From positions 1-64,000 of the forward strand of contig JAHBYW010000003.1 in the NCBI GenBank assembly GCA_019635755.1: 64,000 bases of DNA, written 5' to 3'. Shown one piece after another: positions 58,220 to 64,000 of this stretch (the stretch's first letter is position 1; each line of letters starts with the position of its first letter). The notes beneath the pieces are model-generated. The model saw only the letters and a list, made by a program, of their open reading frames with translations. It searched no databases and was not told the origin of the DNA. The DNA comes from Rhizobiaceae bacterium. Lineage in GTDB: Bacteria > Pseudomonadota > Alphaproteobacteria > Rhizobiales > Rhizobiaceae. Position numbers and translations under genes: made by a program.

Positions 58220-58555
58220 TCACCGGCCGGCGGCGGGCCCGAGCGTGATCATGCCGACGGCGACGATCGCCAGCACGATGCCGCCGCCCTGCAGCAGTGA
58301 CAGCTTCTCGCCGAACCAGGCGAGCGCGATCACGTTGACCGCGACGAGCTGGATCACCGCCGACAGACTGAACGCCGACGCCATGCCGAACTCGCGCACC
58401 AGCCTCAGCATGATGAGGTTGCCGGCGGAATAGAGCGCCAGCGTGAGCAGCAGCTTGCCGAGCGAGGGCGACAGCGCCCAGGACTTGGCGACGGTGGCCG
58501 CGACCAGGAAGATGAACGTCGACGCCCCGAGCTGCAAAAAACCTGAAACGGTCAC
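58220..58555 (-). CDS. Small DMT-family (EmrE/EamA-like) membrane transporter
   Basis: The 111-residue protein starts with GTG after GGGGGA (VTVSGFLQLGASTFIFLVAA). It has four hydrophobic segments, and AWFGEKLSLLQGGGIVLAIVAVG is a DMT-superfamily C-terminal half-unit. Such four-helix proteins work as dimers, exporting cations or lipids. The Glu of EmrE near residue 14 is not visible in the first helix, so a drug-export role is doubtful. It lies 91 bases downstream of the SulP start region on the same strand. Confidence 0.8.
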   Translation of the reverse strand: MTVSGFLQLGASTFIFLVAATVAKSWALSPSLGKLLLTLALYSAGNLIMLRLVREFGMASAFSLSAVIQLVAVNVIALAWFGEKLSLLQGGGIVLAIVAVGMITLGPAAGR

Positions 58556-58724
58556 GATCGATCCCCCGCGGCGCGACGCCGCCGTGCCCGTCGACTTCCG
58601 CCGCCCGAGCGCCGACGTCAAGCGGAACAGTCTGGTCCAGACAGACGCGCGGAGAGGCACCACCCGCCCTCCCCGGCGAACCGGCCGGCCGAGGCATTCA
58701 CCCCGGCCGAAGCACGCCCAAGGC

Positions 58725-59000
58725 CTAGCTGTGCGGCTTCTCGCAGGTGCCGTTGGCGGCGGGTTCCCAGCCGGCCTTGCGCGCCTCGCATTCATTGTCG
58801 AAGGTCTGGCGCCGGTTGCCCTGCTCGGCGCAGACGGGCTTGTAATCGCGCGGGCAGATCTCCTCGGTCGACACGGTGCCGTCGTCCGGCTCACCGCGGA
58901 ACACCGGCGGACTGCCCGTGGTGGTGTCGCAGGCGGAGAGCGTCAGCCCCAGGAGAACGAGCGCCGCCGCGCTCCAGCCGAAAGTCGAAGACAGTCTCAT
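58725..59000 (-). CDS. Kazal-type domain lipoprotein
   Basis: The 91-residue product has a lipoprotein signal (MRLSSTFGWSAAALVLLGLT, lipobox LSAC) and a single Kazal-like domain. CPRDYKPVC is followed by a spaced cysteine in DNECEARKAGW and NGTCEK, the typical C-x6-PVC pattern of protease inhibitors. It would sit at the periplasmic or outer-membrane face. A second Kazal-type gene lies 1.1 kb away at 60089, on the same strand, with a hypothetical gene between. Confidence 0.85.
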   Translation of the reverse strand: MRLSSTFGWSAAALVLLGLTLSACDTTTGSPPVFRGEPDDGTVSTEEICPRDYKPVCAEQGNRRQTFDNECEARKAGWEPAANGTCEKPHS

Positions 59001-59203
59001 TGCCGCCCTCCGGGCATCATGTCGCGGTTCGATTCGCGGATGGCAGTCCGCGCCAAATCGCGCCGAAAGGCAATGGGGGCGCGTCGTCCGGGCGGCCGGA
59101 ATCGCAGCGAATTCTCGATGCGCGACGGCCGTCGGCCCCTGGCGACATCGCGCTTTTCGCCGGCGGTCTTGCCGGCCGGCGGCCGCGCCGGCAATGTGGG
59201 CGG

Positions 59204-60028
59204 ATGCAGGACCAAGCCGCCGCGAGCTGGGCCGTACTGGTGTTCGACATGGCCCGCACCGGGGAACCCGACGGCGAGCGGCTGGTCGACGGCTTCGCCA
59301 GCCTTGAGGCGGCGCTCGCCTATGCCGAGGCGCGGGTGCGCGGATCGGTGGAGGAGCTGCGCGAGCCTGGCCAGGCGCCGGACGCGCTGCGGCGGCTCTG
59401 GCACATGTTCGGCGAGGACTGCGTCGTCATCGGCGGCGGCTACAGCGGCCGCGACGCGCTCGACCGCTACATCGCGAGGCCGGCCGATGCGGCGGAAACG
59501 GACTGGCCGTCGCTGGCCCCCGGCGCCGCGCCGCCGCGGGAGAGGCGCTACTACGCGGCGGTGAGCGTTTCGGACAGGAACCCGCCGCCCGGGCGCAGGT
59601 TCGTCCATCTGGTCGACTGGCTGAAGGCGGCGTCGCGCCCGTCGCGCGCGGAGCTGCTGACGCATTTCGCCGGCGCGGCGCGCGCCGCGTTCGCACGGCA
59701 GGGTGTCGCCGACGTGGAGCTCGGCGAGGCCGGCGTCGTGCATCTGTTCGAACTGCCCGACCCGCCGAAGCCTCCGGCCGACGGCCGTCCCGAGAGGCGC
59801 TGGGCCGTCGAGGTCGACTTCGTCTGCGACGACGTGAAGTTCGGAAGCACCACCGGCGCGGTGTTCGCCTGGCCCGAGCGGCCCGACGGCGCAGCGCTGG
59901 ACGCGATGCGCAGGCTGGTCGTCGCGGCGATGCTGTCGATGCGGGGCGACGGCCCCGAGTTCGCGGACGGCTCGCGCATCCTGGCGACGCGGGTCGAGGA
60001 GACGGACCGGCCCGTCACCTATGACTGA
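59204..60028 (+). CDS. Hypothetical protein, 274 aa
   Basis: The product begins MQDQAAASWAVLVFDMARTG. I recognise no family. The N-terminal ~90 residues contain alternating strands and helices around LVDGFASLEAALAYAEARVR and the motif VVIGGGYSGRDALDRYI. A more variable, proline-rich centre follows, and the C-terminal part includes RRWAVEVDFVCDDVKFGSTTGAVFAWPER. No signal peptide or transmembrane segment. It lies between the two Kazal-type genes, but on the opposite strand. Confidence 0.7.
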   Translation: MQDQAAASWAVLVFDMARTGEPDGERLVDGFASLEAALAYAEARVRGSVEELREPGQAPDALRRLWHMFGEDCVVIGGGYSGRDALDRYIARPADAAETDWPSLAPGAAPPRERRYYAAVSVSDRNPPPGRRFVHLVDWLKAASRPSRAELLTHFAGAARAAFARQGVADVELGEAGVVHLFELPDPPKPPADGRPERRWAVEVDFVCDDVKFGSTTGAVFAWPERPDGAALDAMRRLVVAAMLSMRGDGPEFADGSRILATRVEETDRPVTYD

Positions 60029-60088
60029 GGCTCCCGGACGAGTTCCGGCAGCGGGCGCTTCGGGGGTGGCCTGCCAGTCGCAGGAGCT

Positions 60089-60328
60089 TCAGGGCAGAAG
60101 CTTCAGCTGGCTGCGCGGGGTGCCGTCGCACGAACCGGTGCGGATCACGGCCCAGCCCTGGCGCTCGGCCTGGCACTTGTTGGCGAAGGTGCGGGTTTCC
60201 TCACCCCTCTGCCCGCACACGGGCGCAAGGATCAGGGGGCAGGCAACGCGGGTTCCGTAGTTTGACTGCGCCTGTGCCGAGACGTGAAGCGTCATCAGGA
60301 TGGACAGGGCGGCAAGGAGTCTGACCAC
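60089..60328 (-). CDS. Kazal-type secreted protein
   Basis: The 79-residue product starts at GTG (VVRLLAALSILMTLHVSAQA), with AAGGA six bases upstream. The signal peptide is followed by ACPLILAPVC, FANKCQAERQGW and TGSCDG, a Kazal-like cysteine pattern. It is similar to the lipoprotein at 58725, but has no lipobox, so it is probably periplasmic or secreted. The pair probably arose by duplication. Confidence 0.8.
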   Translation of the reverse strand: MVRLLAALSILMTLHVSAQAQSNYGTRVACPLILAPVCGQRGEETRTFANKCQAERQGWAVIRTGSCDGTPRSQLKLLP

Positions 60329-60577
60329 AGTAGTTCCTTTCAATGCGTGTCCCTTGGGCTGCTTGTCCCGCTCCAGCACGTCGAAATTAGGGCGGTCGAA
60401 GGGCCCGTCGGCGTCCCTTTCATGAGCAGAACGCGCAGCCTGCGCTCGGGTTTCGCCATCTGCGAAACGGCAGCGCCCGGACGCGCCGGGCCGGGCAAAA
60501 CATGGGGGGAGAAGGGAAGGCAGGACAGCGCGCGGCAGCAGTGGCCGGGCGGGGCGGCGGGCAGGAAAACCCGCGCC

Positions 60578-60742
60578 GTCGCCTTGCGGGAGAGAAAGAC
60601 CGATCCGATGGTGCTCTCCGGACCATTCCGGCGCTTCCCCCATCAAAAAGGACGGATCCGAAAAACCCCTTGCAATAGTCTTCCGGCCGCGGTCGCCGGG
60701 ACGTTGCCGTCCAAGGCGCCGCTTTCTCTCCCGCAAGGCGAC
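60578..60742. repeat. 165-bp element with 21-bp perfect inverted ends
   Basis: Bases 60578-60598 (GTCGCCTTGCGGGAGAGAAA, ending in G) are the exact reverse complement of 60722-60742. The 123 bases between contain GGACGTTGCCGTCC and no long frame. It fills the middle of the 434-base gap (60329-60762) that otherwise shows no gene. Size and ends are like a MITE or an extended palindromic repeat; target-site duplications are not visible. Confidence 0.85.
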
Positions 60743-60762
60743 CTTGCGGGCCTAGCGGTGCG

Positions 60763-61029
60763 CTAGGGCTTCACGAGAGTGCCGACCGAACCGTCGGCCG
60801 CGGCGTCCTGATCGTATTCGATCATGCCGTCCGGCGTGTTGCGCGGGTGGTCGGGAATGTCGGCCTCGGCGACTTCGATCTCCTCGATGTCGTCGATCTC
60901 CTCGACGACGTCGAACTCGACCTCGTCGTCGGGGGCGAGGCTGAAGTCGCTGGCGGACGCCTGGAGCGGAACGAAGGATGCGGCGGCGATGGCCAGCGAA
61001 ACGAAGGCCGACTTGAGCAGCGTGGTCAT
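60763..61029 (-). CDS. Small acidic periplasmic protein, 88 aa
   Basis: The product has a signal peptide (MTTLLKSAFVSLAIAAASFV, cleaved near ASA) and a strongly acidic centre (DDEVEFDVVEEIDDIEEIEV), ending DHPRNTPDGMIEYDQDAAAD and a basic tail. AGGGA lies upstream of the ATG. I do not recognise it; the acidic stretch could bind divalent metals. Conserved short acidic proteins of this kind occur in rhizobia, but function is unknown. Confidence 0.7.
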   Translation of the reverse strand: MTTLLKSAFVSLAIAAASFVPLQASASDFSLAPDDEVEFDVVEEIDDIEEIEVAEADIPDHPRNTPDGMIEYDQDAAADGSVGTLVKP

Positions 61030-61248
61030 GACTGGTCCCTTTCTGTCCGATTTCGGACGACGCGGACCATAGGGCCGGTGTCGTGAACCCGGCCTGATGG
61101 CGCCGTTTATCGGCCGTTCAGGGCCGAGCCTGCAAACGACAAGGGCGAAAAAAGGCGCTATTGATCCGGGCGCGGCGGCCGGCGCGAGCCATGCCGCCGC
61201 TCCGCCCCGGGGCGGTTCGGGCGCGCGACAATCTGGCGGAGGCAAGCA

Positions 61249-62235
61249 ATGGATACCAAGCAGTTCATGCCCGGCGGCGACACGGTGGCGCGCATCGTCG
61301 GCGATCTCGAGCGCTACGAACAGGAGCGGCGGGACGCGCACCGCAAGGTGCAATGGCGCGTGCCGGTGTTCCTCGGCGTGTTCGTCGTCGTCGTCGTCGC
61401 GCTGGCGATCGCTTTCAACAGCTTCGCCGATCCGCAGGAGCAATGGTTCTCCACGCCGCACGTCTTCCTCTATTTCGGCGCGCTGGTCGCGGCCTTCTTC
61501 ATCTATTCCGCGGCGATGAGCCCGGCGACGAAGCTGCAGCAATCGTTCCGCGACCATCTGATGCCGATCGCGCTCGGCTTCGTCGACAATCTGCGCTACC
61601 AGAAGGGGCGCACGCCGGACTCGATCGACAGGCTGCCGGACCAGACGGTGGGGACCTTCAACCGCCGTACCTTCGACGACGTCTTCTCCGGCCGCTACGA
61701 GGGCTTTCCGTTCGAGCTCTACGAGGCGACGCTGTCCCACAAGGCTGGCAAGAGCGAATCGACGCGCTTTCGAGGCGTCGTCGTGGCGTTCGAGACGATC
61801 ACGCCGTTCCCCGGCCTGCTGGTCGCCACGCGCAAGTCCGGACAGGTGACGAAGTTCTTCCAGAACATGTTCGGCGGCGGCGGCCTGAAGGAACTGCAGA
61901 GCGGCGACGCGGGGCTGGACGACGCCTATGATTTCCGCACCGACCACCCCGACGCGGCGCTGCCGCTGGTGACCGGGCGCCTGGCGCAGGCGCTGCGCTG
62001 GCTTGGCGAGACCTGGCCCGACGACGCTGCGCGCATCGCGCTGCGCGGGCGCGACGGGTTCCTGCTGCTGCCACTCACCAAGAACTTCTTCGAGCTTCCC
62101 GGCATTTCGACGCCGCTCGACTACAAGGCGCATATCGAGCCGATCGTCGCCGACATGGTGTCGCTGCTGGCGACGGCGTCGCTGGTCCGCAAGGTCGGCG
62201 CGAAGGACGACACGCCCCAGTCGCCGGCGGCGTGA
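61249..62235 (+). CDS. DUF3137 membrane protein
   Basis: The 328-residue product has a cytoplasmic N terminus, two adjacent transmembrane helices (about residues 37-57 and 71-90) and a large soluble domain. The region FSGRYEGFPFELYEATLSHK and SESTRFRGVVVAFETI, then GRDGFLLLPLTKNFFELP, fits the DUF3137 family, of unknown role. A GGAGG site lies six bases before the ATG. It is a single gene. Confidence 0.85.
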   Translation: MDTKQFMPGGDTVARIVGDLERYEQERRDAHRKVQWRVPVFLGVFVVVVVALAIAFNSFADPQEQWFSTPHVFLYFGALVAAFFIYSAAMSPATKLQQSFRDHLMPIALGFVDNLRYQKGRTPDSIDRLPDQTVGTFNRRTFDDVFSGRYEGFPFELYEATLSHKAGKSESTRFRGVVVAFETITPFPGLLVATRKSGQVTKFFQNMFGGGGLKELQSGDAGLDDAYDFRTDHPDAALPLVTGRLAQALRWLGETWPDDAARIALRGRDGFLLLPLTKNFFELPGISTPLDYKAHIEPIVADMVSLLATASLVRKVGAKDDTPQSPAA

Positions 62236-62585
62236 GCCGAAGCGCCGCCTGCCTGAAACAATTCGTGTTGGCAGGCGCGGCGGCCGCGCCGTTTCGTGAT
62301 CGTCGGCGTCGCCGATTAAGGCGGACCCGTGATGGCATGCGGCGCGGATCGCCGCAGCCGCCAAGCGCCCGCCATATCGGCACAAAGCTTCGTTCCGGCG
62401 GTTGCGCAGGCATCGGCACGCGTCCGCGGCGGCTCAATTGAGGCATAAATAAGCCGCTGATTCCGTTTGGCTATTTCATCCTTTGTGATTTGCGGGACAG
62501 CGCCCCTCGGCCTAGCTGTCCTCCCGTCCGGCGCATTGATCCGTTCGTCGCCGGGCAGCCAAGAAACGAAAACGGAGTTCACCTG
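62236..62585. other. Gap of 350 bp with a hairpin and probable promoter
   Basis: No gene is seen. CGCCTGCC (62246-62253) pairs with GGCAGGCG (62270-62277) just after the DUF3137 stop and may end that transcript. An AT-rich stretch at about 62430-62500 contains GCGGCT and AGCCGC arms around AATTGAGGCATAAAT, and probably holds the promoter of the downstream DUF1344 gene. Confidence 0.45.
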
Positions 62586-62828
62586 ATGAAGAAGATCCTC
62601 GCCACGACGCTCGCCTCCCTCGCCTTCGTCGGCATGGCCTACGCCGCAACCGTGGAAGGCGTCGTCCAGGCCGTCGATTCGGCGACACGCACGATCACGC
62701 TGCAGGACGGCACCAGCTTCGTGGCCCCCGAAGGCGTCGCCCTCGAGCAGATCCAGGTGGGTGCGAAGATCAATGTGACGGTCGACGACTCGAGCGGCGT
62801 CGTCACCGCGATCGAGGCCGCGTCCTAA
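62586..62828 (+). CDS. DUF1344 domain-containing periplasmic protein
   Basis: The 80-residue product has a signal peptide (MKKILATTLASLAFVGMAYA) and a DUF1344-type domain (TVEGVVQAVDSATRTITLQD, VGAKINVTVDDSSGVV), which looks like a small OB-like beta barrel. Such proteins are common and often duplicated in rhizobia, with no known role. A GGAG site lies eight bases upstream, and a strong terminator follows. Confidence 0.9.
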   Translation: MKKILATTLASLAFVGMAYAATVEGVVQAVDSATRTITLQDGTSFVAPEGVALEQIQVGAKINVTVDDSSGVVTAIEAAS

Positions 62829-62861
62829 GCACCTCCAACGATAACAGCCCTGTACCCTGCT

Positions 62862-62892
62862 GGCCGGCCCCTGCCCCCGGGGCCGGCCTTTT
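62862..62892 (+). terminator. Intrinsic terminator of the DUF1344 gene
   Basis: GGCCGGCCCC and GGGGCCGGCC form a perfect ten-base stem with a seven-base loop, followed by TTTTCG. Confidence 0.88.
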
Positions 62893-62977
62893 CGCGCCTG
62901 CCACCCATGGTTTTCGCCGCAATCGCGCGCTATCCGTCGTCGCACGAACCGGCGACCAGCCGGCGGAGGGCATGGTC

Positions 62978-64000
62978 ATGGCATTCAGGATTTCGCGACG
63001 GCTGCTGCTCGGCGCGGCCATCGTCGGCGGCGGCGCGCTGTGGGCCGGAACGACGCTGGCGCGGCTGGCGCGCGACCCGTCGGGGCCGAAGAACCTCGGC
63101 CGCGTGGCCGACATCGACGGCAAGCCGCTGGCGCTGGTTCCGCCAGGATCGCCGGTCCCGTTCGATCCGTCCCTCCCGTGGCTGCAGCAGGGCGGCGAGC
63201 TGAACGACGCCAGCGCCCTGTCTCGGACGCCGGTCTACGGCGTGGTCGAGGTGTCGGAGGAGAAGCACATCGCCGACGCGCTCGCCTTCGCCCGCGCCAA
63301 CGGCCTGAAGGTGTCGATGGCGGCGATCCGCCATTCGATGGGCGGCCACGCCTTCGACGACAATGCGCTGGTCCTCGACATGCGCAAATTCAACCGCATC
63401 GAGGTGGACGAAGCGGCGCGCACCATGACGGTGCAGCCGGGCGCCGTATGGCACGACATCCAGAACAGGCTGCATCCGAAGTTCGCCGTGAAGGCGATGC
63501 AGTCGACCGACATCTTCTCCGTCGGCGGCTCGATCTCGGTCAACGCCCACGGCATGGACCACCAGGTCGGCGCGCTCGGCGGCACGATCCGCTCCCTGCG
63601 CGCGATGCTGGCCGACGGCTCCGTCGTGACCTGCTCGCGCGCGGAGAACGCCGACCTTTTCCGCCACATCGTCGGCGGCTACGGCCTGTTCGGCGTCGTG
63701 CTGTCGGCGACGCTCGATATCACCGACAACGTCGTCTACGAGACCAAGCGCGAGATCATCACGTCGGAGGAATTCCCCGCCTTCTTCTCGGAGAAACTCG
63801 AGGCCGACCGCAACATCGGACTGTTCTACGGCCATCTCTCGACCGCGCCCGGCAACTTCCTCGAGGACATGATCGTCTATCGCTACGACAAGGTGGCGGA
63901 CCAGCCGCCGGCCGACATGCCGGCGCTCGACGAGCCGGGCAGCGTGGCGATCAAGCGCCTCATCATGAACCTCGCCAAATATGGCGGGCTGTTCCAGCGG
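62978..64000 (+). CDS. FAD-linked oxidase with Tat signal (partial, runs off the end)
   Basis: The frame opens at 62978 (MAFRISRRLLLGAAIVGGGA) after a GGAGG site, and stays open for 341 codons to the window edge. SRRLLLG is a twin-arginine export motif. The FAD-binding PCMH-type domain is visible: GLKVSMAAIRHSMGGHAFDD, then TMTVQPGAVWHDIQNRLHPK, SVGGSISVNAHGMD and GGYGLFGVVLSATLDI. It is an FAD-dependent oxidoreductase of the D-lactate or alditol oxidase type, probably in the periplasm. The C-terminal catalytic part is missing, so the substrate is unknown. Confidence 0.85.
   Translation, partial: MAFRISRRLLLGAAIVGGGALWAGTTLARLARDPSGPKNLGRVADIDGKPLALVPPGSPVPFDPSLPWLQQGGELNDASALSRTPVYGVVEVSEEKHIADALAFARANGLKVSMAAIRHSMGGHAFDDNALVLDMRKFNRIEVDEAARTMTVQPGAVWHDIQNRLHPKFAVKAMQSTDIFSVGGSISVNAHGMDHQVGALGGTIRSLRAMLADGSVVTCSRAENADLFRHIVGGYGLFGVVLSATLDITDNVVYETKREIITSEEFPAFFSEKLEADRNIGLFYGHLSTAPGNFLEDMIVYRYDKVADQPPADMPALDEPGSVAIKRLIMNLAKYGGLFQR

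Noticed and set aside
60284-60766. 160-aa plus-strand frame in the 60.3-60.8 kb gap
   Set aside because: It includes the 165-bp inverted-repeat element and is opposite a signal peptide gene; no ribosome site.

Overview
The window is high-GC chromosomal DNA from an alphaproteobacterium. It is most likely a member of the Rhizobiales, near Mesorhizobium, Aminobacter or other Phyllobacteriaceae. The evidence is the gene order (rimP-nusA-ylxR-infB, truB-rpsO-pnp, and miaB-phoH-ybeY-corC-lnt-praR-metK), the short palindromic intergenic repeats, and two promoters of the EcfG general-stress type (GGAAC-N16-CGTT). I found no tRNA, rRNA, CRISPR array, transposase or phage gene.

Positions 1-13,100 hold the translation and RNA-decay cluster, nearly all on the minus strand: rimP, nusA, ylxR, infB, rbfA, truB, a corA magnesium channel, rpsO and pnp. 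A promoter and a terminator-like hairpin precede rimP and look like a transcription attenuator. A plus-strand lipid A deacylase gene (pagL type) sits between infB and rbfA and splits the usual operon.

Positions 13,100-21,650 hold an orphan small protein, a quinone-oxidoreductase-like dehydrogenase, a tripartite tricarboxylate transporter (tctCBA), a lone periplasmic binding protein, and a divergent two-component pair of the TctD/TctE type. Together the last three look like one uptake-and-sensing unit.

Positions 21,650-36,600 are a long minus-strand run: a hydantoinase A-type gene, glcB, tsaB, rimI, a PlsC-family acyltransferase (probably olsA), miaB, phoH, ybeY, corC, lnt, praR, metK and trmB. 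Several neighbours overlap by four bases.

Positions 36,600-46,900 are the accessory part. They hold two paralogous small cysteine-rich periplasmic proteins, an M15-type peptidase and a repeat cluster of three ~120-bp direct copies. A visibly lower-GC island (about 40,340-42,830) carries a 619-residue protein with a nitrilase-like Glu-Lys-Cys triad, plus a divergent small basic protein. A penicillin-binding protein 1C whose stop codon lies in a repeat follows. The nitrilase-like gene is my best candidate for an undescribed, possibly defensive, function.

Positions 46,900-64,000 hold a ferritin-like DUF892 gene and the ku-ligD end-joining pair, each behind its own EcfG-type promoter. They also hold a compact CecR-YbhG-like efflux operon, a permuted-papain hydrolase, a SulP transporter, a small DMT transporter, two Kazal-type genes flanking a hypothetical gene, a DUF3137 membrane protein, a DUF1344 protein, and the start of a Tat-exported FAD-linked oxidase that runs off the window edge.
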